Assembly: GCA_039619475.1 (NCBI GenBank)
Contig: CM077116.1
Span: 252,512,440 to 252,576,439, forward strand
DNA length: 64,000 nucleotides
Source: Icerya purchasi
Lineage: Eukaryota; Arthropoda; Insecta; Hemiptera; Monophlebidae
Reading direction: 5' to 3'
Positions 47,676 to 57,468 of the stretch are shown here, in pieces. Each line of letters opens with the position of its first letter. Positions within the stretch are counted from its first letter, which is position 1. Under the pieces are notes generated by a model that saw only the letters and a list, made by a program, of their open reading frames with translations, was not told the origin of the DNA and did no database searches. The translations under genes and the position numbers were made by a program.

Positions 47676-49978
47676 TAAAGATTCCCTTAGTGTACCGGGT
47701 AGGTCTGTGAATGTGTTGGGAAAACGTTAAGTAAATGCCTTGGGTCTTACAGATTCTCTTATTAAACGACTGTATGATAGTCTGTTGAAGATATTAGGTG
47801 GAACCTTCAGCAGCGGGTGGGCGAATACAAAGATCATATTGATGCATTAGATCAAGCGTTCAAAGATGTGACTTTTAAATCCTAATAATCAAATGGAGAT
47901 CACGATTGTGGTCCTACAACGTTCAACAGCTGCGGCGATTGCTAAGCTGTATGTGTGCATAGATTAAGCAGAAGGAATGAAAGCATAAATAATGATGGTT
48001 ATCACTAACAACGATCGAAATTTTAAAGAGTTGTAAGAAAAAACCTAACAAAGATGATGAAAGAATGATGAAAATTGTGAGAAAGGTGGTAAAGCCACTG
48101 GAAAAATGGCATTAAATAGCAAAAATTGACTAAAACGGTGTAAAAGTATTAAAATGTAGGAAAAACGAAGAGAAATGTTGGAAAATTGGTTATAATGAGT
48201 CAAAAGTGATGAAAACGTTTACCACATGTCAATGTCACTGCTTTCACATCTAAAATATTGCAAAGGTATAACTCAATGTCTAAGTTGTGAGGGTAATGTG
48301 ATTATTCTTTGTTAACCTCTTTATCATGCACATATCAAACATAACAAAATATATATTTTTACCTCTCTCATTCTATAACTGAATCTGTACCTGTGTTCAC
48401 GCTTGAACGGGTGTTTTTTACTAACACACTCATATATTTTACATGCATCCATACTCACCCACAATCACACATCATCTCAAATATAATGACAATACAATTT
48501 CAGCATGCATCTCTCTCTTCATAATCATGAATTCTAATCATAGTCATCATCCTACATTTCAAAAATAATAGTATGAGGGAAATTTAAAGAAAAAATGTAA
48601 AATAAATCATCTTGGAACAATGCAAAGGGTGAGATAATAACTTTGCTAGCATGAATGTATATTTAGACTAATTTCATAACGTTGAATTGAATGATAATGG
48701 TAAATAGCATGAATGGAATGGAATGAAGCATTCATTATGATTAAAAATGTGTTGTTGTTTTGTATGACTTTGTAATAATGACAATACAGAAAAACATTAT
48801 GTATGATTGGAAAAAGCTGTATGAGAGAATAATTGATTTTAGGTAATAAAATAGTATACTTCGATTAATGTTAAAACATGTTGTAGGATTTTTTTCAGAA
48901 ATGTACAAAAGGAATGTAAAGATTGATATATTAATTTTAATAGCATGAACAGATATTTAGATTAATTTCGTGTTATATTATTAAATTTTGAAGTTTGTTA
49001 GCATGAGGGAAAAGGAGTGGTTGCAACAGTAAGAGTAAAACGAATCAAGTGTTTTCATAGATTAGTGATTATGTAGAAGAAAAAATTATGTATGATCGGC
49101 TTTGTTATTGAAAAAATAGTATGCTTGAACTAATTAAAAAAAAATGCATGATAGGTTATTGGAAGCGTACAGTGTACACATTCATAGATGCCGTGATTCT
49201 ATTGCTTTTGTCATGTATGGAAAATAAAAAAAAAATTAAAAAACACTACTGCAATTTCACGATTGTAAAAAAAAATGAAGAAAAAATTAATTCATGATGT
49301 AATTATGAGGAGTGAGTTCGTCATGTATGTTTACAACAATATGTTATTATAAGTTAGCTATTTGTGAATTGAGAAAAAAATTTAAATGATAAAAAATAAT
49401 ATGTTTGATGTGAAAATGAGTTAATGCCTTGTACAGAGATGATTGATTTTTGGAAATGATAAAATATACTTAATTTGATTCTAAAATAATTATGCGTGAT
49501 TTGAAATTTGGAAATAAATCACCTTGGAAGAATGGAGCAAAGAGAATTTTTTTACAATTTCAGGAAAAACTATGTTATGATAAGTGAGAATGAAAGAGAT
49601 GTATTCGTGGTAATAAAGCGAGTAGTGTCTGCGGGCTTGTGCATGACATATTACGAAAGATTTGAACAAATGTTTGCGTAACAAATGAATAAAAATATAC
49701 TTGGGTTAATTTAATAACACAGAGAAAAAATATTATAGTGTCGGTGAGGTTAGTAATGTATGTTCAGAGGTCTTGACAGTGGGGCGCGAGTGGTAAAAGT
49801 GGCGAGAATGAATGAAAAAAGAAAATAATAATCTTTTAGTCAACCTTTTTATGTTTGATGTGATAATTGTTCACAGATAGATGCATGTATCTTCGACGTT
49901 TTTTATAATCAATCTGTTGCTCTCGCACACATACATGCATACAGTCTCTCACTCGCACGTTGCAACTCTGATCTGCTC

Positions 49979-50233
49979 ATGCTAGCACGTTTTTTCTATA
50001 AACATGCTGTGTCTCGTAAGCTAGTAGGTTTTCTACCTGTTGCTCTATTGATCAACACACCTCATAGACAAAATATATGTGAAATAAAAAAAATATATTA
50101 CATAACATGTGAACTTAATACATATTTTTATAAAAATGTGATTATGAAAGATTTTAAGCAATTAGAGAGAACTCTCCGGGTCTTAGGTTGTGACTTACAA
50201 ATTAATGAAAACTCACACAGCTGCGGAAAATAA
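49979..50233 (+). CDS. 84-codon ORF, unknown (right arm copy)
   Basis: Identical to the minus-strand frame at 40,045-40,299. Unknown and possibly chance. Confidence 0.15.
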   Translation: MLARFFYKHAVSRKLVGFLPVALLINTPHRQNICEIKKIYYITCELNTYFYKNVIMKDFKQLERTLRVLGCDLQINENSHSCGK

Positions 50234-50428
50234 TTGATGTATGTGATGTACATGAAAAAGATGAACAGTTAGATTCGTTTGTTATAGAAAGAATAAAAAA
50301 TATAATTTTTTAATCTAGAAAGAAAATGAACAAATTATGTGGGATTATATTCGAAAATTAGATAATAATTATATGTACACTTTACACAACTGGTTCAGAT
50401 TTTTGTAATATTCATCATTACCAGTACT

Positions 50429-50851
50429 TTAAGATAAGAGGGGAGGGGGGAGATAGAGAAATAATGAAGGATTTTTCAAGTAATGACTCATCGAAGAACA
50501 TTGTAAATGTGGCATTTTTGATGCATGCCATGCTCTGCTTGGCTTATACAGTGTATGCAAACACTTTCCGCCAGACATATCAATCATTGCTAGTTCAGTT
50601 ATTCGAAAACCATAATCACAATCTATATGGATGCTGATATCTACAAAATATTCCGCTATATCTGCTTGTTCTGATAATAATACAGGACCAATGATATTAT
50701 GTACAGAAGATGTTGATCCTTCTGCTGTATAACCATCATCTGATTGCTGTGATGGAGGTGATGAAGTTGTATGCGAGACACTATCACTCGAAAATGAATT
50801 TTGAATAAATTCGTCGACTTTAATATCAATCGAATCGGTAGTGTTATTCAT
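50429..50851 (-). CDS. 140-codon ORF of unknown function (right arm copy)
   Basis: Amino-acid identical to the frame at 39,427-39,849, in the opposite orientation. See that entry for the description. The 400 bp upstream of both copies is also identical, so any promoter would be shared. Confidence 0.4.
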   Translation of the reverse strand: MNNTTDSIDIKVDEFIQNSFSSDSVSHTTSSPPSQQSDDGYTAEGSTSSVHNIIGPVLLSEQADIAEYFVDISIHIDCDYGFRITELAMIDMSGGKCLHTLYKPSRAWHASKMPHLQCSSMSHYLKNPSLFLYLPPPLLS

Positions 50852-51875
50852 GTTTGAATAATATTTTTAACTTTTTACTAAGAATGTAGAAAATTATTAC
50901 TTTTAACGTTAGAGCAAACTTTTATTAATGCGTGAAGAACACAGCTTCAACAAATTCTACACGTTTAATGTAACACTAATACTGATTGCCTGAACAGATC
51001 CTTTCGAGATTCTAGCTCGATGCATGTCTTTGAAGAGGGCGGGTTGCACCAGAAAAACCACATTCCTTTGGTGAAAGCTGTTTACATATGCAGATGAACG
51101 AAATTTACAGGTGATCTTTGGGTTATGGGTGTTTGTGTGTAGGTGTGTACATGTCAACCGGTTTTTCTACAAAAGATATGAAGGAGAAGATCCGGGCAGA
51201 CTCGATGACCTTGACACATGATCGAAATCAACGGCATAGCAACATTCATGCAAGGAAACAAGCAGAGTACCTTTGCATTATGAGCGTATGCAGACATATT
51301 GGGGGAAAATATGGAAGATATTGAAAAAAAAAAAAATACTTAGGGTTTGAAAAAAAAATGAAATAATCTTAAACTAACAGATTCGAAAAAAATTATTATG
51401 AATGATGAGAAAATCATTGTTAGCAGATGGGTGCGTGGGAATAAATGGTATGGTTTCACTGTAGTTTCAGGGGGATGTACTCATGAAAAATAATAGAAAA
51501 GAATTGAAATTTGTGTAGGGTGGATAGGGGAGAGGGAAAATATGAAATAGCGTTAAATAAAAATATACTCGAATTAATTTTTGAATACTTACATTTGGAA
51601 AAAAGACTTTAGAGGGGAAAAAATATATTTTAGACTAATTCCATCATACATAGACATGAAAAATTATTATGAACAATATGAGGAATACCGTTAGAAGATG
51701 TTTACGCAATCATACTAGTGAAGATATCAATGGATTTATTTTTAGAACCTGAGAAAAAAATAAAATAAGAAAATTATCAACGTTCGGAAGAAATAAACAG
51801 AAGCGTAAAAGAAAAATATACTTAGGCTAATTCTATAATATTTTGACTCGAAAATAAAATATGTACGAAGTGTTG

Positions 51876-51906
<31 letters not shown>

Positions 51907-51916
51907 TGTGTGTGTG
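51876..51916. repeat. (TG)n microsatellite (right arm)
   Basis: Mirror of the (CA)n tract at 38,362-38,402, same length. Confidence 0.95.
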
Positions 51917-52617
51917 ATATCGCGATGTCTATTTCGGTGGCGACGGAGCGCGCATGGAATAGTATAGTTTACCTTTGTAGAGGCAAACTTAATGCTTGAT
52001 GTGTGCGCATGAATGGACGGTGTGCTTTGCAATGAACGGAGAATATGTAAAAATAATAAAAAAGAATCAGCGGATTAAGTATAAGATCTGAAGTGGAAAA
52101 AGACGAAAAATATATATCAGGTGGCGGTGTGTACGTGCGTGTGTGTGAACTTGTAGCGATCGTGAACAGGTTTCTATCGGTGGCGTGTGAGAGTGTGCAT
52201 AGATGATCGGCTAGTTAATTTCAAAACGAACGGCTGGAATTCACCTCACCTGGTGACAGTTTCAACTAGTTGTTTGAACATTTAAATATTTCCATTACAG
52301 CCGCGGTCGCGCTTACATAATACATCTCGTAGCAGCACACTAGCCCGCTCTCATTCGACTGATGGAACGTTCAAATATTTTCCTTAAAAATAAAATTTTA
52401 AAAAAAAAAAATGCTGAAACGGAGCACGACTCGGAAAATTCCTTTAAATTTTGGGTTCTAAGTGTTGAGATACAAACGTTTTTATCACTCCGGCAAAATT
52501 TTACCCCTCCCAACCTCGAAAAATGAAAATTAAAAAGTATGCTACATATATTACACGCAGAGTCATGTATAATACAAACACATGATGATAGAAGGCGTGG
52601 GTATGGGAAAGCGAGTA

Positions 52618-53131
52618 CACTTTCATGGCGGCTAAGGCTATGTTGAATATATGCGTGGAAACGGTGCGAGCGCATTTACAGATAACAGTATGAACGGGGA
52701 ATCGAAAAAATTTGAAGAAATTTTGGGGAAACTTGGGTGAATTTTGACTATATGGATACAAATTGGGGTGAACTTTCAGCACCTGTACACTAATTGGGGG
52801 GGGTGAATTTTGACTACCTTGATGGGAATTAGGGATCGAATTAGCGGAACTGTGCAGAGGAATCAGGGGTAAACAGGGAAAACTCGGAGGAAATCCATGA
52901 AATCAGGGGAAACTTGGGGTAACTTTGGATTCAAAAAGAGAAATTGGGGTTAATTTTAAGCACCTGGATGAGAAATTGGGATGCAATTTCAGCAGCTGAA
53001 CACAAATTAGGGTGAGTTTTGAGCACCAGGGGACAAATTGGGGTGAGTTTTGAGTACCGGGGGACAAATTGGGGTGAGTTTTGAGCACTGGGGGGAACAA
53101 ATTGGGGTTGGTGACGTCAGAGTCGCCAGCT
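52618..53131 (-). repeat. 31-bp minisatellite and tail (right arm copy)
   Basis: Mirror copy of 37,147-37,660. G-rich on the plus strand (AAATTGGGGTGAGTTTTGAG units). Confidence 0.8.
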
Positions 53132-53230
53132 TGCCCATTTATACACTACTGTCGAGTGAGAACATTGAAAAATATATGCATTTTGAGCCTTGCTCACGAC
53201 GAAACTCTCAAAAAACGGTGTTTTGGGGAT

Positions 53231-53287
53231 GGGTGGGGGGGGGGGGGGGTGTTGGGCCGCGAAGCGGCCAGGGGGAAAACCCTTAGT
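53231..53287 (+). other. Helitron-like 3' terminus (hairpin), right copy
   Basis: A G run, then GGCCGC, loop GAA and GCGGCC at 53,255-53,269, then AGGGGGAAAACC and CTTAGT. It mirrors 36,994-37,030. The poly(G) run here is 3 bp longer than its partner in the left arm, the clearest length difference between the arms apart from the piggyBac element. Confidence 0.5.
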
Positions 53288-53306
53288 ATCAAAATAAAAT
53301 GCTTTC

Positions 53307-53709
53307 TTACAAAAAATAAATACCGATACTTGAAAGTTTATTATAAAAATTTAAAAATGCACTAAAAAGTTAAAAATAATTACTCCCTATAAAGTATATA
53401 TATCAGAGTGATGTGACTTAAGGTGATATCGTAATTCTTATACAACATTAACTTTTTGGAGTTGGAATTAAATTCATGTTACTATATCTAGGAACAATTT
53501 AATGAACATTTAATGCAGTTTTTAATTATTCTTTTAATATGAATTTGATGCCAACTCCAAAATATTAATGTTGTATAAGAATTACGATATCACCTTAAGT
53601 TATATCACTCTGATATATATACTTTATCGGGAGTAATTATTTTTTACTTTTTAGTGCATTTTTAAATTTTTATAATAAACTTTCAAGTATCGGTATTTAT
53701 TTTTTGTAA
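53307..53709. repeat. Foldback element (right copy)
   Basis: Mirror of 36,572-36,974, with the same ~160-bp inverted arms. Confidence 0.85.
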
Positions 53710-53818
53710 AAAATTATTTTATTTTTTACTTTTTAGTGCGTTTTTATTCAATTAAATTAAAACATTTTAATAAGAACAGATATTTCCACGGTAAAAACAT
53801 CAAAAGTTACATTTCCAT

Positions 53819-54117
53819 GGTAATTGGGCAAATTTATAGTATTTTAAGTCAATAAATCTAACCCGACGGTGAAAACAATCATGAATGAAAAGCATCCAAA
53901 AAGCTTCAATCTTCTGCGGATAACTCAAAAACTACCGGTCAGATCTTGATCAAATTTAAATGGGACCACATGAGGAAAAGCGCCTTTCAAATAAAAGAAG
54001 ATTCATCAAAATCGGTTTATCTAGAAGAAAGTTTTGAGGTAACACACGTAAAAAAAATAAAAAAAATAAATAAATAAAAATACAGTCGAATTGAATACCT
54101 ACTCCTTTTTTGAAGTC
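53819..54117. other. Right end of the block inserted in LINE Z
   Basis: About 300 bp of unique-looking, partly A-rich sequence between the outer edge of the right arm and the point where LINE Z resumes. It ends with CTCCTTTTTTGAAGTCGGTT. No gene. It could be the true terminal segment of whatever element inserted into LINE Z. Confidence 0.45.
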
Positions 54118-55207
54118 GGTTAAAAAAGGGAAACACAGTGAATATGAAAACTATAGGCCAATTGCTGTAAGCAATGTAATTGCAACAATATTAGAAAAGT
54201 ATGTAGCAAAGTACTTACAAGAAAATCGGTTAATTGACAGGGTTTCAAAAAGGAAAATTCACATCGAAAGCAATCGGTGAGCTTCCCGAAAAAATAAGAG
54301 ATAGCCTTGAAGAGGGAAAGAAAGTGTTGATAACGTTTTTAGATCTTACTAGAGCATTTGAAACGGTTGATCATAAAATAATCGTAAACGCATTAGAGGA
54401 TATAGGAATAACGAATAGTTTGAAAAAATGGTTTCAAAGTTATTTAGCACAGGGCAAAACATGTGTAAATATCTTGAATGTGCAAAGTGAAAAAAAAAGG
54501 AGACGAATGTAGGAGTACCGCAGGGTTGCAACTTAGCGCCAATACTGTTTATTGTATATACAAATGGTATATATATAAAGAATTAAGTTACAGTAAAGTA
54601 GTCTCGTACGCGGATGATATAGCAATAGTTACGTCACATAAATATGTTAAAGAGGCAGAAATAAGGATGCAAAAAGATCCAATAACAATAAGTAAATGGG
54701 CACACGATAAAAGTCTAAGAATAAATGTAAAAAACACCAAAACAATGGTACTGTGGAAAAAAAGAGACAGCTCCGATTTTTATTGTCCAAATATAATAAT
54801 GCACTCAAGCGAATGTGTACACTCGATGGGGGAAAGATGCGAATGGGAATTGAAAAACTGCCAGAAGTTAGGTAACGCAGTATAAATATTTGGGAGTAAT
54901 GATGGACCAACACTTAAGATGGGACATACATATGGAATACACTGCAACGAAAATAAGAGCAGTTTTACCAACTTTATATGCACTAAAAATATATGCAACA
55001 AATGAAACATTAAAAGTAGTTTATTATGTGCTAGTAGAGTCGAGGATCAGATATGGAATTCAGGCATAATGATGAGGAAAGGTATACGTGGGGAAAATAA
55101 ATAAACTGCAAATTAAATGCTTGAAATTAACAGGAAATCCTTAAACGGAGAAACCGAAAGTGAAATAATTAAAAAAGAAGACGTAATGAGCATAAGAGGA
55201 ATGTATT
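54118..55207 (+). pseudogene. Split LINE Z, part 2 (RT core)
   Basis: The plus strand reads KKGKHSEYENYRPIAVSNVI, ILEKYVAKYLQEN, then GFQKGKFTSKAIGE, LITFLDLTRAFETVDHKI (first catalytic Asp), GVPQGCNLAPILFIVYTNGI (the PQG motif), VVSYADDIAIV (both Asp of the YADD box), ISKWAHDKSLRINVKNTKTMVL, QYKYLGVMMDQHLRWDIH and LKVVYYVLVESRIRYGIQ. All RT motifs are present, but spread over three frames with at least four frameshifts or stops. It fits a CR1/Jockey-type RT. It ends at EDVMSIRGMYL, where an inverted fragment begins. Confidence 0.85.
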
Positions 55208-55622
55208 TATTTTTTTTTTTGAAAATATATATATTTATTAATATTTATACATTCCCTCGTCAAGCTATACGCTTGTCGACGAGTTTTCTTACATCTAAAT
55301 ATGCCTACATTATACTACTTATATACTATACAATTTTATCGCCGCGTAAATATTTTATTACAAACTTATCCTATTTTTCCTTATTTCTAACTTAGCTATA
55401 ACCAATCTATTATTTATTTTATTTTTATTTTTTATTATTTTATTTATTTATTTCATTCCGTCTCTTTCCCTTTCTCTTTATTCACTTTTGTTTATTACTA
55501 TTCCCGTACCCTCTTCTCTTATTTAATGCTTATTATTGCTCTTTCTGTAGCCATTCCTTTATTTTCTTTTTTTTCACCCCAATTTTTTCCTCCTCTATTA
55601 TTTCTTTAGGCATTTTATTTAA

Positions 55623-56746
55623 TTATTTATTTATTTATTATTTGAATTAGCGTGCCGTGTTCAGCAACTATTGGCTAGAGGCACGGATAATTACAAGCGA
55701 ATATAATAAGTTAACGAGGAGTGAGGTTATATTGTATGATATAGATTTGCTTGATGTAGGAAACGGATTAAGTTCGAAAGGATTATGGGGTCATCAGAGA
55801 GAATGGTAGATAAGGAGTAGGGAAGGTTATGTGAAAATCTGAGGGAGGAGAACTGAGGACATTCTATGAGGACATGGAGAACAGTTAGATTAGTGTTACA
55901 AATATTGCAGATTGGAGCCGGAGTCCTTTGCAGCAGATGGCCATGTGTGCTTTGTGTGTGTCCCAGCCGGAGTCTGGTGACAATTACATCGTCCTTTCGT
56001 CGGGTTAGGTGAGTCGTCCACGGTCGAACGTTTTGTTTGATTTGGCGAAGTTTATTGGAACACGGGACGGCCAGCCATCGCTGGTGCCATAGTGTGGCCA
56101 AAGCCAATTTGAGATGGCGGACATAATCTGAAGCTGGTACCGGAATGTCTGGAACGGGGAGAATCGTTGCAGCTTCCTTTGCTGTTCTGTCGGCCAGCTC
56201 GTTTCCAGGAATTCCCGAATGACTTGGAGTCCAGAGGAATGATATCGCGCGAGCAGGGGCAGATATTTGTAGATTGGCAACTTCCTTCGCAATGGGGTGT
56301 TGTTTATCGTTATAGACATCGGATATGGAATTCAAAGCCGCAACGGAGTCGGAACAGATTACTACTGAATTGTCTGTTTCCTGATTCAAGAAGAACTGTA
56401 GTGCTAAGAGTATTGCGTATAGTTCAGCCGAGAGGATGGAGAAGAATTCAGGAAGTGAGTATCGAATTAGTGCGGCATCTCCTTTTATCACTGAACACCC
56501 TACGAAAGTGTCGAAGATAGACGCGTCCGTAAAGAGTACTGATGCATTGCGGGCATATGAAGATATCTTTGATTTAGCCTCCTCGGAGATAATATTTTCG
56601 TTGCGGCTGCAATTTAATAAATCTAGATCCACTTTAACTGGATTGTGGTCCCATGGTGAAATGACTGCGGCTGAGTGAGAGATTAACTGTGGTTGCCTAA
56701 TGTTGATGGTTGATAATATCCGCTGGTAATGTGAGAGGATAGTCTC
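55623..56746 (-). mobile_element. I-like LINE, 5'-truncated, 14-bp TSD, open RNase H frame
   Basis: GGCATTTTATTTAA is present at 55,609-55,622 and 56,747-56,760, a 14-bp target-site duplication inside the inverted LINE Z fragment. In minus orientation the insert is 1.12 kb. It starts within the region between RT and RNase H, and ends in an AATA-type repeat tail (TTATTTATTTATTTATTATT on the plus strand) rather than plain poly(A), as is usual for I-clade elements. The coding part has no stop or frameshift. Confidence 0.85.
55727..56745 (-). CDS. RNase H and Cys/His C-terminal region of an I-like LINE (open, 5'-truncated)
   Basis: The frame is open from the insertion point to the stop at 55,727, about 339 codons. 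It includes SAAVISPWDHNPVKVDL before RNase H, then VLFTDASIFDTFVG (Asp), LSAELYAILLAL (Glu), VVICSDSVAALNSI (Asp) and LWTPSHSGIPGNELADRTAKEA (His and final Asp). All catalytic residues of RNase H are thus in place. Then RLRLGHTQSTHGHLL, CNICNTN and VLHVLIECPQF form the C-terminal CCHC region. RNase H would degrade the RNA strand during retrotransposition, but with no RT or endonuclease this copy cannot move. There is no authentic start codon because of the 5' truncation. The lack of damage suggests recent insertion. Confidence 0.85.
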
Positions 56747-56934
56747 GGCATTTTATTTAACAACTGCGTTATAATGTATTTGTCTGTTTGCTCCCCCATA
56801 TTTGTTTTAGCTAACGGCAGTTTGTACAAATAGTTTTCTCTCAGCCCGTATTCTATTTTTCTTCTTTCTTCAAATTCTATTTCCTTCTCTGTCATTATGT
56901 ATTCCCATATCTTTATGAATAAATACATTCCCAC

Positions 56935-57468
56935 TGTAGATATGGGAGTTCATATCAGCAGAAAAGAAAATTGAATTGGAGGAAAGAATAAACACAGAAT
57001 ACGAGTTGAGGGAAAAACTTTCGTACCAACTGCCGTTGGCAAGAACAAAGATGGGGGAGCAAACGGATAAATATATTATAATTCAGATGTTGAATAAAAT
57101 ATCCAAAGAAATAATAGAGAAGGAAAAAATAGGGGTAAGAAAAAGAAAAATAAAGGAATCGCCTCAGGAAGAAGAAAATATAAAAAAAATAATAAACATA
57201 AAATAAAATGACAAGACGTAACAAAAAAAATGAAAAAACAACAACAAAAAAACATTGAATATAAAAGATAGAAATAGATTATTAAGTATTGATAAGTAAA
57301 AAGCGAGATTAAGATTAGTAAATATTACACGATTATGTATATGTATAAGTTAATTTAAGATGGTACAGTGTTCAATAGGATAATTCGTCGACAAGCGTTT
57401 TAGCTTGACGAAAGTTTTGTATGTAAAAAATAATAAATACATATTTTTCAAAAAAAAAAAAAAAAAAA
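56935..57468 (+). pseudogene. Split LINE Z, part 3 (C-terminus, 3' UTR and poly(A))
   Basis: The plus-strand frame resumes with AEKKIELEERINTEYELREK, SYQLPLARTKMGEQTDKYII and IQMLNKISKEIIEKEKIGVR, ending with a stop at about 57,204. The C-terminal motif is about 75 percent identical to the inverted copy at 56,753-56,934. The 3' UTR contains GTCGACAAGCG and TTAGCTTGACGAAAG, and ends at poly(A), 57,449-57,468. Joined in order, 33,842-34,664, 54,118-55,207 and 56,935-57,468 make about 2.4 kb of one original element. Confidence 0.75.

Larger units (their letters stand above)
47676..53818 (-). repeat. Large inverted repeat, right arm (about 6.14 kb)
   Basis: Reverse complement of the left arm 36,463-44,834 minus its piggyBac insertion. 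The outer boundary is sharp: GATGTTTTTACCGTGG-type sequence matches up to position 53,818 and not beyond. The inner boundary is also sharp at 47,676. It carries the empty TTAA site at about 48,113-48,116. Confidence 0.95.
55208..56934 (-). mobile_element. Inverted fragment of LINE Z (C-terminus and 3' UTR), itself interrupted
   Basis: In minus orientation this reads GMYLFIKIWEYIMTEKEIE, GLRENYLYKLPLAKTNMGEQ, TDKYIITQLLNKMP (56,753-56,934) and, after an insertion, KMPKEIIEEEKIGVKKKKIK and a stop near 55,570. It then runs through a 3' UTR with GTCGACAAGCG and TAGCTTGACGA to a poly(A) seen as poly(T) at 55,207-55,219. The 3' UTR matches the one at 57,384-57,468. Its 5' junction, GGAATGTATTTA, is exactly the same codon position at which the plus-strand LINE Z is broken, so the two copies meet at homologous points. 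Confidence 0.75.

Noticed and set aside
36463..53818. Integrated viral segment (such as a polydnavirus-type or Polinton-type provirus)
   Set aside because: No polymerase B, integrase, packaging ATPase, capsid or other viral hallmark gene is visible in the arms or spacer.
36463..53818. Pure hairpin-read assembly artefact
   Set aside because: The arms differ by a precise TTAA piggyBac insertion and a homopolymer length, and enclose a unique 2.8-kb spacer. I still cannot exclude joined haplotypes without reads.
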